A DNA stretch of 64,000 nucleotides, from positions 8,411,001-8,475,000 of the forward strand of contig OZ021729.1 in assembly GCA_963978545.1 (NCBI GenBank). The letters are read 5' to 3'. This stretch comes from Linyphia triangularis. Taxonomy: Eukaryota; Arthropoda; Arachnida; Araneae; Linyphiidae. Made by a program: the position numbers and the translations under genes. Of the stretch, positions 48,301 to 59,644 are shown in pieces. Each line of letters begins with the position of its first letter. Positions within the stretch are counted from its first letter, which is position 1. Below the pieces are notes generated by a model that saw only the letters and a program-made list of their open reading frames with translations, was not told the DNA's origin and did no database searches.

Positions 48301-50736
48301 GTGTAATGCCTCTACGTAATTATAATTTTTTCACACTACAGATATAAGTTGAAATCAGATATGTTTTAAATCTTATCATTTCGAATAACAGACAACTACA
48401 AAGAAACGAAGCTCTTTAGCTACAGTCACACACCTACTGCTATATGCCTGTTGTAATCCCTGCATATCAAATATTATCATATTGATTGCAATTGTTACAT
48501 TGTATACAGCACACTAGTTCGTGTAATGCCTCTACGTAATTATAATTTTTTCACACATACAGATATAAGTTGAAATCAGACATGTTTTAAATCTTATCAT
48601 TTCGAATAACAGACAACTACGAAGAAACGAAGCTCTTTAGCTACAGTCACACACCTACTGCTATATGTCTGTTGTAATCCCTGCATATCAAATATTATCA
48701 TATTGATTGCAATTGTTACATTGTATACAGCACACTAGTTCGTGTAATGCCTCTACGTAATTATAATTTTTTCACACATACAGATATAAGTTGAAATCAG
48801 ATATGTTTTAAATCTTATCATTTCGAATAACAGACAACTACAAAGAAACGAAGCTCTTTAGCTACAGTCACACACCTACTGCTATATGCCTGTTGTAATC
48901 CCTGCATATCAAATATTATCATATTGATTGCAATTGTTACATTGTATACAGCACACTAGTTCGTGTAATGCCTCTACGTAATTATAATTTTTTCACACAT
49001 ACAGATATAAGTTGAAATCAGACATGTTTTAAATCTTATCATTTCGAATAACAGACAACTACGAAGAAACGAAGCTCTTTAGCTACAGTCACACACCTAC
49101 TGCTATATGCCTGTTGTAATCCCTGCATATCAAATATTATCATATTGATTGCAATTGTTACATTGTATACAGCACACTAGTTCGTGTAATGCCTCTACGT
49201 AATTATAATTTTTTCACACATACAGATATAAGTTGAAATCAGACATGTTTTAAATCTTATCATTTCGAATAACAGACAACTACGAAGAAACGAAGCTCTT
49301 TAGCTACAGTCACACACCTACTGCTATATGCCTGTTGTAATCCCTGCATATCAAATATTATCATATTGATTGCAATTGTTACATTGTATACAGCACACTA
49401 GTTCGTGTAATGCCTCTACGTAATTATAATTTTTTCACACTACAGATATAAGTTGAAATCAGATATGTTTTAAATCTTATCATTTCGAATAACAGACAAC
49501 TACGAAGAAACGAAGCTCTTTAGCTACAGTCACACACCTACTGCTATATGCCTGTTGTAATCCCTGCATATCAAATATTATCATATTGATTGCAATTGTT
49601 ACATTGTATACAGCACACTAGTTCGTGTAATGCCTCTACGTAATTATAATTTTTTCACACATACAGATATAAGTTGAAATCAGATATGTTTTAAATCTAA
49701 TCATTTCGAATAACAAACAACTACGAAGAAAAGAAGCTCTTCCAGCTACAGTCACACAGCTACTGCTATATGCCTGGTGTAATCCCTGCATATCAAATAT
49801 TATCATATTGATTGCAATTGTTACATTGTATACAGCACACTAGTTCGTGTAATGCCTCTACGTAATTATAATTTTTTCACTCATACAGATATAAGTTGAA
49901 ATCAGATATGTTTTAAATCTTATCATTTCGAATAACAGACAACTACGAAGAAACGAAGCTCTTTAGCTACAGTCACACACCTACTGCTATATGCCTGTTG
50001 TAATCCCTGCATATCAAATATTATCATATTGATTGCAATTGTTACATTGTATACAGCACACTAGTTCGTGTAATGCCTCTACGTAATTATAATTTTTTCA
50101 CACATACTGATATAAGTTGAAATCAGATATGTTTTAAATCTTATCATTTCGAATAACAGACAACTACAAAGAAACGAAGCTCTTTAGCTACAGTCACACA
50201 CCTACTGCTATATGCCTGTTGTAATCCTTGCATATCAAATATTATCATATTGATTGCAATTGTTACATTGTATACAGCACACTAGTTCGTGTAATGCCTC
50301 TACGTAATTATAATTTTTTCACACATACAGATATAAGTTGAAATCAGATATGTTTAAAATCTTATCATTTCGAATAACAGACAACTACGAAGAAACGAAG
50401 CTCTTTAGCTACAGTCACACACCTACTGCTATATGCCTGTTGTAATCCCTGCATATCAAATATTATCATATTGATTGCAATTGTTACATTGTATACAGCA
50501 CACTAGTTCGTGTAATGCCTCTACGTAATTATAATTTTTTCACACATACTGATATAAGTTGAAATCAGATATGTTTAAAATCTTATCATTTCGAATAACA
50601 GACAACTAAGAGAAACGAAGCTCTTCAGCTACAGTCATACAGCTACTGCTATATGCCTGTTGTAATCCCTGCATATCAAATATTATCATATTGATTGCAA
50701 TTGTTACAATGTATACTGCACACTAGTTCGTGTAAT
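45385..50736. repeat. Satellite array of about 24 monomers of 221 bp, with a 9-monomer higher-order period
   Basis: The anchor CACTAGTTCGTGTAAT recurs every 220-222 bp from 45641 to 50721 (23 steps in 5080 bp). Monomers are about 95% or more alike inside the array; the first is diverged and carries an internal partial duplication. Variant-specific marks (GCTCTTCCAG at 45761, 47748, 49736; a two-base-shorter CACACTACAG at 47449 and 49436; CACATACTGAT near 48111 and 50099) repeat at 1987-1988 bp, nine monomers, so the array grew in part by copying nine-mers. No ORF or gene inside. Unrelated to CRISPR (no short repeat/spacer structure). Confidence 0.97.
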
Positions 50737-51163
50737 AAAGCAGTAGAGAAAGTAATTCAACAAATTCGTGGTAAAGGGTCATTAAACCCTTTGATCCATC
50801 TGAAAGACACTTTCCACCAATACCGTGCCATCCCCCTCACCATTAGGTTACAGATAACTTCGTTCGGTACGCGTTCTTTTCAAGCTTCATTAAGGACTCG
50901 CGTGCTGGCTGAAATCATTATGATACACTAAAAGGATGTTGCCATCCGCTCAGAAGAAAAAGAGAAACTTTCCACTTATTTTTTTTATAAAAGAAGAAGA
51001 AAATAAATGAGATTTTATCATGATCGTAACTAGCTCCTTGCTTTCAGCAGCAAGGACAACATGGAATGTTAGAGAATAAACAAATTATACAGAATTTATG
51101 TGACATATGAGCATTACTGGTAATTGAGGATTCAGTAACTAAGTATTTTTTTTTATTTTTTTT
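50737..51163. other. GC-richer flank of the satellite, no gene secured
   Basis: 50740-50935 is GC-richer and open in one plus frame (ending TAA near 50931), but that ORF begins inside the satellite and has no recognised motif. Confidence 0.35.
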
Positions 51164-51432
51164 TCTACTTTGTTGATTTCGCTAGCAAGGTAATATTTGG
51201 TTTGGTTAAGAACATTTTTGGTAATTTAAAAAATGAAATGGATATTGTCACCGGAGTTGATGATTCCGACCAGGAATCTGAGTTAGAAGTTGTACGGAAG
51301 CTATGCCTCCCCCCCCCCCCCACACCACCTCCCTCAAAAAAAAAATCAGATAATAAAAGACTGGTAAAAGACAAGAAAATGTACCAAATACCAGAAACTA
51401 AACCCTTCATTTTTGCACTTGCTCAATGTTAA
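51164..51432 (+). other. Unrecognised ORF with acidic and proline segments
   Basis: Open from a T-rich run through about 85 codons to TAA. It includes GVDDSDQESELEVVRKL, then a CCC-run-encoded proline stretch, then a lysine-rich tail. Composition is protein-like, but no start in good context and no family match; it may be a relic of a transposon protein. An overlapping antisense ORF is a shadow. Confidence 0.25.
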
Positions 51433-51492
51433 AGCAAGATAGGTAATTGTCTACGCATCGATAACATGTAAGTGCCACATCACAGTTAGCAC

Positions 51493-51837
51493 CATCGATG
51501 TAGATAAACAACTGAATAGACTGCTCCAATGGAGATGCAATAAAAACGTGCCGATGGGTTGTTGATGATGATGGGTGGATGATTATCCAATCACAGTTCA
51601 CTTCTATAGTTGGATGTGAATACGAGAAACCTTGTTAAGTGCTAGAGTAGATATTTTTTTAAGCACATTATTACAAATTAAGGTCTACTATTGACCGTTC
51701 TGCTGTGTAAGATCCAAGTTTTTTGTTTGTTTTTTTCAATTCTCCACAATCCGTACTTATCGTCCACAAAACAATCTGTCAACGACTTCATGTTTTCAGC
51801 TTTAAGTAGTCTATCCAGTTCTTTATCTGTATGAATG
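51493..51837. mobile_element. 345-bp MITE, copy 2, inserted in a SINE head
   Basis: Same length and orientation as 41602-41946, with shared blocks such as CCAATCACAGTTCACTT and TGCTAGAGTAGATATTTTTTT. Target duplications GTTAGCAC (51485-51492) and GGTAGCAC (51838-51845) match at 7 of 8. The duplicated site is the first bases of a family B SINE, whose body continues on the right. Confidence 0.9.
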
Positions 51838-52075
51838 GGTAGCACATCAGTACTGTAGAAAATAAGAGTTCTGGAAGGTTAGCCAATTCTGACGGAAACT
51901 CGAGCCTCATTCCAAAATATACGATTTTTTCTAAATAAACATGTTAAAAATATCACAAAATATATATTGTTTTGTCCTCGATCCTTTCTAATAAATAAAA
52001 TAGTTCAATTTCAAAACTGTGCATCAACATTTCAAAACTTAAAGTATATTTTACCAACATTGGGTAAACCCAAAT
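51838..52075 (+). mobile_element. tRNA-like SINE family B, copy 3, interrupted at its head
   Basis: GGTAGCACATCAGTACTG head, AGAGTTCTGGAAGGTTAGCC and CATCAACATTTCAAAACTT body as in the other two copies; shorter at the 3' end. Its head is the target of the MITE at 51493. Confidence 0.6.
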
Positions 52076-52096
52076 GATATCTCACTACTTCTGCAT

Positions 52097-52399
52097 TTAA
52101 AATAAAAATAAATCATTATTAATATTTGAATCAAAATTATGAAAGAGAACATGGCATTTTAGGTGATTATGAAAAAATATAAAACCCATATGCGATTTTA
52201 ATATGTTTAAAGTTCTGCCATCAGCTTTTGGCCCGTTTAAAAAAATCCTTCCATACATTTCCTTCAAAATTCTACTTTTGTAAATTGATTTGTTAGCAGC
52301 AATGATATAGGCTTGAAAAGGCCAGAAACACTCGAATGAATCAAGAAATTTTGAAATATTGCAGCATGCGATGGTCTCCGAGAATCTACTGATCTTCAA
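52097..52399 (-). other. Unrecognised 100-codon ORF
   Basis: Open from ATG to stop with fairly protein-like content (for example SRILKEMYGRIFLNGPKADG) in AT-rich DNA beside retroelement debris. No conserved motif or splice pair was found. Possibly a relic of a transposon protein. Confidence 0.2.
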
Positions 52400-52499
52400 T
52401 TAGGTTTTTAATGATTTTTCGAAAAAGTTTGCACCCAAGGATATAAAAACCATTTAGAAATGGAATTTATGTCAGCTGTATTTTCATAGAAGTTTTTGG

Positions 52500-52678
52500 A
52501 AGGAGCTCTGCGCTTACTTTCCTAGTCCTGTATCTGAAGTTGTACTTGCTGAAGCTTTTGATAAAACATGATACTGCACACTGCTGTTTAGAGAAGTTTT
52601 GTGAACTTCTGAAACGAAGAATAAATTATTAGTTTTTATTTTTATGTGTCGTTTTTTCTACTGGAAAAATTCTTAACA
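52500..52678 (+). mobile_element. Decayed LTR 3' part (5' LTR of the gypsy relic)
   Basis: Resembles the end of the solo LTR at 60956-61444: TGTAT-TGAAGTTGT-CTTGCTGAAGCTT, AACTTCTGAA, then GGAAAAATTCTTAACA. It ends in CA at 52678 and is followed by ATATTGTCTGAACC, the position of a primer-binding site. Heavily diverged. Confidence 0.55.
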
Positions 52679-52729
52679 ATATTGTCTGAACCGGGGGTTT
52701 TGTCATCTTGAATGCCGGTAACTAAAGGA

Positions 52730-54232
52730 ATTATGGAAGACTAAATAAAGCAACTGATTGGAAAAGATTCCTGAAATGATAGCCCATCAAGAAACCACCG
52801 CCGCTGAAATAAGATCTCGCCAAGAAACCACTGCTGGATAATTGCTGTTGGTCAAGATTGCTAAGAATTTATTGATGCTGAACTTGCTACTGGGATGTAA
52901 AACTTCTCAATAATCATCACCAGAGATCATTGATGGATCTGTAGACTGCACTGAAATTATCCTTGAATCAATGACGGAGGATATTTTGGGTGTGGAAGAA
53001 GATCTTTTGACTGCGAGAAAGGAAATAGACGTTGGTGGAATGAAAGTCCACCAAGAATCCACAGCCTCTTAAATTAAAATTCGTCAAGAAACCGCTGTAT
53101 CTACAATTTCTGTCGATCAAGCTCGCCACGAATGTATTAATGAGTAACTTGCTACTGAATTTAAAATTTCACAAGAATCAACGTCAGAGACCATCGATGG
53201 ATTTGTAGACGGCACTGAAAATGGCCTAGAAATCAGTGAAGGAGGATATTTCGGGTGTGGAAGAAGATCTTTTGACTGAGAGAAAGGAAATAGACGTTGG
53301 TGGAATGAAAGCCCATCAAGAATCCTCAGCCTCTAAAATTAATACTCGCCAAGAAACCACTGTATCTACAATTTCTGTCGATCAAGCTCGCCAAGAATCT
53401 ATAAATGCGTAACTTGCTACTGGATTTAAAACTGCACAAGAATCAACGTCAGAGACCATCGATGGATTTGTAGACTGCACTGAAATTATCCTTGAATCAA
53501 TGAGGGAGGATATTTCGGGTGTGGAAGAAGATCTTTTGACTGCGAGAAAGGAAATAGACGTTGATGGAATGAAAGTCCATCAAGAATCCACAGCCTCTAA
53601 AATTAAAATTCGTCAAAAAACCGCTGTATCTACAATTTCTGTCGATCAAGCTCGCCAAGAATCTAGTAATGCGTAACTTGCTACTGGATTTAAAACTGCA
53701 CAAGAATCAATGTCAGAGACCATCGATGGATTTGTAGACGGCACTGAAAATGGCCTAGAAATCAGTGAGGGAGGATATTTCGGGTGTGAAAGGAGATCTT
53801 TTTACTCCGAGAAAGGAAATAAACGTTGTTGAAATGAAAGCCCATCAAGAATTCACACCGCTAAAATTAAACCTCTTCATGAAACCACTGTCTCTACAGT
53901 GAAAGTTCATTGGAAGTACATTGTTATAACGCCAGAATGGGAGAATGTTTCCAGTACTCTTATGTCCCCACGCCCCAACATGAAGACATCTAATTTTGAT
54001 AAAAACAAATCAGCGTAGAGTACCGATCGAACCCATTTCAATAGAGAAGCCACTGCTAATGGATGGGATGAATTCTCAAAGGCGTTTCTCCTCGCCTTAT
54101 CTCTTCTTGGTATAGCTGCTGACAACCTATAGACTCTACCAAATTATAAGTTTAAAGCACTGGTAAGAGCGTTAGAGTTGAGATTTGGAGAACAGCATTT
54201 AAGAGAATATAACAGCTTGACGATGTTGCTGA
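52730..54232 (+). pseudogene. Ty3/gypsy gag relic with internal 264-bp tandem repeats
   Basis: Would have encoded a retrotransposon structural polyprotein. From 53980 one plus frame reads a typical arthropod Ty3/gypsy gag capsid stretch (motifs NREATANGWDEFSKAFLLAL and FKALVRALELRFGEQHL) interrupted by TAG at 54016 and TAG at 54130. Upstream, 52780-53910 is about 4.5 copies of a 264-265-bp unit (starts 52932, 53196, 53461, 53725) that encodes HQE-type coiled-coil-like text, with stops and frame changes. No protease, RT or integrase follows. Dead. Confidence 0.85.
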
Positions 54233-54239
54233 ACTGAAA

Positions 54240-54566
54240 GCCCATCAAGAATCCATAACCGCATAGTGAGGCCGAATGACGAAAAAGCTGGCCAAAAGTG
54301 AATAAAAAAAAAGTGAAAAAAAATAAGAAAAAAAATAATAATAATAATAATTTTCCTATTTAAAACACAGGTTTTTTTTACAAGTATCTTGAGCCTTTGG
54401 TTCCTCCCTTTTCAACTGCATTATAAGTTTTTCGACGTTGAAGCTTATAAGAAACGTTTTCAGCAAAGAGCACATTTTGTTCAGAACGACTGACAGACCC
54501 CTTTTTCAGGTTTGGTTTTTATCTAATAAATAAAACTTTAAAATGGAGCCTACAGCAAGTGATACA
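54240..54566. other. AT-rich spacer, no gene seen
   Basis: A (AAT)n stub near 54336-54352 and plain sequence up to the LTR element. Confidence 0.55.
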
Positions 54567-54783
54567 TGTTGTATGATGAAGGGGTAAAAGTGAAAGAGGC
54601 CAATTAAATGGACAGCAGGTTTATTCGTGCATAAGATAGAAATAGGTTCTTAAACCTAAACTAGGAGAGGCTACTTCCACGTCCGTTCACCTTCACTCCT
54701 TCAATCATACTCTCTCTCTCTGGCGACGAAGTCGCAGCTAGGGGATTACATTAGCAGCGCCCTCTACATCACTGGGGATAACA
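54567..54783 (-). repeat. 3' LTR of the 2.66-kb element
   Basis: On the minus strand begins TGTTATCCCC and ends ATACAACA. Differs from the 5' LTR by a few substitutions and a 2-base indel (AGCAGCGCC against AGCAGCACGCC). Confidence 0.94.
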
Positions 54784-55206
54784 CTCCGCCATCCTGATTG
54801 AGGAGGACCACCGACTCATTGATATATACTAAACCTGTAAATAAAGATATTGAAAAATACAGCACAATAATAAAATTTAAACAACATTAATGTCTTGAAG
54901 ATCACAACGTGTAGTTCTTAAAAATTTAAAGTCTGTGGAAAAAGTTCTTGCACCATGAAAAGTTTGTAGAAAAAAAAGTCTCCTCTTCAAAAAGTTTGTG
55001 TGAAAGAAAAAAAATCTTCTTTCAAAAGTTCATAAAAAGAAAAAAAAAAGTATCTTCTTTCAAAAGTTCATAAAAAGAAAAAAAAGTCTCTTCATTCAAA
55101 AGTTCATAAAAAGAAAAAAAAAGTCTCTTCATTCAAAAGTTCATAAAAAGAAGAAAAAAAAAGGTGTCTTCTGTAAAAAGTTCTTGTAGAAGAAAATTGA
55201 AGAAAC
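54784..55206 (-). repeat. 3' untranslated part of the LTR element with A/G-rich short repeats
   Basis: 54960-55170 has about five units of roughly 45-50 bp built of AAAAGTTCATAAAAAGAAAAAAA and a TCTTC block. A weak purine stretch before the 3' LTR may be the polypurine tract. Confidence 0.6.
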
Positions 55207-55868
55207 TTAAGTATCTTCCCAGCACTTCATCATAAAGATTAATATTTTAGCTACTAAAAGTTCACGAAAAACAATCTGCATAAATCTTTGAATAGCAGAC
55301 CGTGAGTTGCATAAGTCATAAGTACTTTCGGAAATTATTCCATCGATGTATTTTGGCTTGAAGATTGGAGTTTCAACTGGTAGGAAAAGCTTCATTTGAA
55401 AATTTGTACTTTCCATTTTCTTTGGTTTGTAAATCTTGACCTTATTCATAACAGTATTCCGTAAATTATCTTCGTTAATGTGCAAGAAATCCGCTTCGCT
55501 TAAACTCACGCTATCCCCAATCGTAAACAGAAAAAAATTCTCTTCTGTTTGTTTCCATGCTCCACGTGTTTCAATTTGTTTACATTCTGGACCATGTGCT
55601 TCTGCTGGTTGGCTTTTTTCTAAGTCTTCTGTTACAACACACACTTCATCGAGATCTTCCAATGATCTTTCATCTTTTCTCATGGGGACATTAAGCCCCG
55701 CCCCCATCAACGAAGAACTTATTTTTTCCTTTGAGTTATCCTTTGTATGACCTTGACACGTGTTATTTTGCGTTTCAGGAATCGGAAGGATTTGCGAAGT
55801 ATTTAAAATTTCGTTATTTCTTTCAGCAGGAAAAGTGATATATTCCTCCTTTTTTAAAGCAACATAGC
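55207..55868 (-). CDS. Second ORF of the LTR element, -1 frame relative to gag
   Basis: The -1 frame is open from the A6T run at 55875-55869 through to the stop at 55207, about 220 codons. It has acidic and S/T/Q-rich text first, then a segment with KIYKPKKM and LPVETPIFKPKYIDGI. No protease, RT or integrase motif is visible and I do not recognise it. An ATG lies at 55707, but the open frame extends upstream to the gag stop, so expression by frameshift or a simple one-base indel are both possible. Confidence 0.5.
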
Positions 55869-56324
55869 ATTTTTTCCCGTGTGGATTTCGAATTGGTTTT
55901 CAATCGGAAATGGGTCTTGTGTTTTTATGCTTTCGTTTACATTAGTTGGTGTTATTGAGTTAGCACAAATAATATCAGAGGGTTCTGCAGTTACTGGAAT
56001 TTGGATTTTGTTCTTTAAATGAGCTAGTTTTATTTTAGCATCTAACTGTGCAAGTTTAACTTCTTCGATTTCTTTTTGTTTTTCAAGCTTAATTTTTTCG
56101 ATTTCTTTTTGATTTTCATTCTTAATTTTTTCGATTTCTTCTTGGGCTTTTCTATCCTCTACAACTGTTGTTATTAAATCTTTAACGAAATCTGGATTTT
56201 CAACGAAAATTTCACTTTTTTCAATTAAGTTTCTTAATTTTAGAATTGTGGCACCATCCGGTACAACGATATCTAACTCAGCGGCGACAAATACGAGATC
56301 TTGCTTTCTGATATTTTTAAACAT
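55854..56324 (-). CDS. gag-like protein of the LTR element
   Basis: 156 codons from ATG. Residues 1-50 (MFKNIRKQDLVFVAAELDIV and onward) resemble the small N-terminal domain that opens many arthropod, notably spider, gag proteins. Residues about 58-108 are a charged coiled coil with EKIK/KEIE repeats. No zinc knuckle is seen. It presumably forms or joins particles supplied by a related autonomous element. The frame closes at TAA just after an A6T run; the next ORF continues in the -1 frame. Confidence 0.7.
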   Translation of the reverse strand: MFKNIRKQDLVFVAAELDIVVPDGATILKLRNLIEKSEIFVENPDFVKDLITTVVEDRKAQEEIEKIKNENQKEIEKIKLEKQKEIEEVKLAQLDAKIKLAHLKNKIQIPVTAEPSDIICANSITPTNVNESIKTQDPFPIENQFEIHTGKNAMLL

Positions 56325-57011
56325 AATTAATAATAAGATGGATCCTACCTGCGTTTCTTGATTTTACTTCGCTTTTGGAGCTGTATCCGTTTTATGTTGT
56401 TGCTCTTTCGAAGAGTACTCGTTGCTTCTGGTTTCTGGTTCGTAGTAGTTGGTCGATGTGGAATAACTTTGCTGACTTCGTTGAACTTCTGCTTGACGGC
56501 TGAAGTGGGACTTGTTCGGTGAAGCGACAGTGTTGTGGTTGCAGGTTCGAGTTGGCTCAGGATTCTGTATTCTTGCTGGCTATGTGGAATAACGATGCTA
56601 GCTTCGTTGAACTTCTGCTTGACGGCTGAAGTGGGACTTGTTCGGCGAAGCGAGTGTTATGCAGTTGTATAATGACGACGCTGGTTGACGAGTTTTCCTT
56701 CTATTTGTAGATTCCACTGGTGGTCGCTGACTGCTGCGGTAATTCGTGAAGAGGATTTTGGTTTGACCTCTGGATGCGTAGAAGTGCAGTTTTTTATTTC
56801 GTGAAGAGGATTTTGGTTTGACCTCTGGATGCGTAGAAGTAAAGGTTTTTTTTTCGTGAAGAGGATTTTGGTTTGACCTCTGGATGCGTGGAAGTAAAGG
56901 TTTTTTTTTCGTGAAGAGGATTTTGGTTTGACCTCTGGATGTGTGGAAGTGCAGTTTTTTAAATATTTTTTTCATCGTATTCTCGCGGGTAAAAAGCACG
57001 GCGAGCCCCCA
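56325..57011 (-). repeat. Repeat-bearing 5' leader of the LTR element
   Basis: Four 55-bp units start at 56745, 56800, 56855 and 56910 (CGTGAAGAGGATTTTGGTTT in each). A second duplication of about 126 bp shares TTGAACTTCTGCTTGACGGC at about 56480 and 56606. The 133-aa ORF across it is created by the repeats. Confidence 0.85.
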
Positions 57012-57230
57012 TGTTGTATGATGAAGGGGTAAAAGTGAAAGAGGCCAATTAAATGGACAGCAGGTTTATTCGTGCATAAGATAGAAATAGGTTCTTAGAC
57101 CTAAACTAGGAGAGGCTACTTCCACGTCCGTTCACCTTCACTCCTTCAATCATACTCTCTCTCTCTGGCGACGAAGTCGCCGCTAGGGGATTACATTAGC
57201 AGCACGCCCTCTACATCACTGGGGATAACA
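57012..57230 (-). repeat. 5' LTR of the 2.66-kb element
   Basis: Partner of 54567-54783. It is followed on the plus strand by the TACA duplication and a long (TA)n tract. Confidence 0.94.
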
Positions 57231-57250
57231 TACATATATCTATATCTATC

Positions 57251-57312
<62 letters not shown>
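57231..57312. repeat. (TA)n microsatellite beside the LTR
   Basis: Near-pure TA run with TATC and TATG interruptions, starting at the target duplication. Confidence 0.92.
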
Positions 57313-57315
<3 letters not shown>

Positions 57316-58368
57316 TTTTGGATTAATTTTAATATTTTTTTTATTTTAGAAAAAACACCTTCAATATTTACTACAATTTTTTATGATCTTGTACATATAT
57401 TAATAAAAACGTCTAATAAGGTCACTTTGGCCTTTTAACTTTTTACATAGTTTGAAAGACCATGTAATTGTTTATTAGAAACTGTTTACACATTTTGCCA
57501 AAATTTACTTATTTACTGTAAATCAATTCTAAATAAAACACGAATAACTTCGCTTATTATTAACTGCATAAGGTTTACAATCGAAATAACTAGTTAAGCA
57601 CGTTCTAAACAAATTTAATGAACACAATAAAATTATTTTTATGTTAATAGCTATTGGAATATGTAAAATTGAACTCAAATTTATTAATATTTGATTAAAC
57701 TATAATTTCAGCGCAATTTACTGTAAAAAATATATGAAGATTTTATATTTAAATAGTTGTAAGAACCGTGTATAAATCTATATAAAAAAGTTTTTTTAGC
57801 ATACCAAGTTTTAGAAATCACATACAGTAAAGCTAAGAAACATATTTTATACAAAATTTTAAAAATTCTTTAGATTTATAAAGCAGTTTCTTGTCTAAAG
57901 GTTCAGAAAAAAATTATACATTTATAAGAAGAAGGGAAGTGTTTGAAATATTTTCCAGCTTCCTAGCTTCTATGCGCTCCAAAATAGAACAAAAACTCTG
58001 GAACTTAAAAAAAAAAAAAAAATATTGCGAACGGTCGTTATGAATATTTATCTCGAATACACGATATTTTGGTACAATTTTTAAATCTTCTAAGAAAAAA
58101 TGGAAAGACAGCAACAGAACCGTATTGACTTTTGAAAGTAATAATATAATCTATAAAAACAAACTTATTTTTTATAAATCTTTTACATGCATTGTCAATT
58201 TTTATTCATTAACAAAGCTCCGATTCTGTAAACAGCGTGAGCTTGATGTTTGCATCTTATTTTAAATACTAAAAACATTTCTATCCGCAAAATTGGCGGT
58301 AAACTGCGTTTTAAAATATATTTATTAAAGATGAACGTCACTCTGAGATCCACATCCAAATATCTTTA
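57313..58368. other. AT-rich DNA, no gene seen
   Basis: No feature recognised apart from an A16 run near 58008. Confidence 0.55.
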
Positions 58369-59157
<789 letters not shown>

Positions 59158-59644
59158 AAAAAAAAATTAGCAACAGGAAAGAGCTTCTTCAATGGTCGAA
59201 TAAAAGTTTTGATACCGCGATTGGATGACAGCAAGTTGGTTTATTAGTATCCCTTAAAAGTGACCTTTTAGTGACGGTTTCAGCCACAAAATTTTATAGA
59301 ATGCATTGTCATCGACATCCAACCTATCTGCCAAGTTTCAGCCGGATTGGATGAAAGCAAGGGGGTTAATTTGGCCTCCGCAGATTTACCCTTCACCGAC
59401 AAACATACCCACAAAAAAAAATCGAAGTTAATATAAAGGATTTAAAATAAATAATGACTAAATGAAGTGATTTACTTTCCATTGTAGTATTTAAACAGAA
59501 GATTCGTTCAACCATTTTCAAATTTTTTGAAAGTAGCGAAAGATTAAAACGTAGAATGTATACGTTCAGAAGCAATTCCAGACGCGTTGGCCTGCAGCAC
59601 AAATGACTGTCAGAGCTAGTGAAAGACAGATGCGTCAAAAATAT
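59158..59644. other. Dispersed repeat family E fragment, then unassigned DNA
   Basis: 59205-59375 carries GATTGGATGACAGCAAGT and GAATGCATTGTCATCGACA, as in 39996-40375. The rest has no recognised feature. Confidence 0.5.

Larger units (their letters stand above)
54567..57230 (-). mobile_element. Complete non-autonomous LTR retrotransposon (2.66 kb)
   Basis: Two nearly identical LTRs (54567-54783, 217 bp; 57012-57230, 219 bp) with TG...CA ends, in TACA target duplications (54563-54566 and 57231-57234). The minus strand is the sense strand: 5' LTR at right, then a PBS-like TGGGGGCTCG directly inside it (57011-57002) matching a tRNA-Pro 3' end, a repeat-bearing leader, a gag-like ORF and a second ORF. 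No RT, RNase H or integrase is present, so it must move in trans. LTR identity and intact TSD suggest fairly recent insertion. Ty3/gypsy affinity is inferred from the gag style and 4-bp TSD. Confidence 0.94.

Noticed and set aside
45385..50736. CRISPR array
   Set aside because: Whole 221-bp units repeat head to tail; there are no short repeats with unique spacers, and the DNA is eukaryotic.
56598..56999. 133-aa minus-strand ORF in the LTR element leader
   Set aside because: Arises from 55-bp repeats; no gag or pol motif and it lies before the gag-like ORF.
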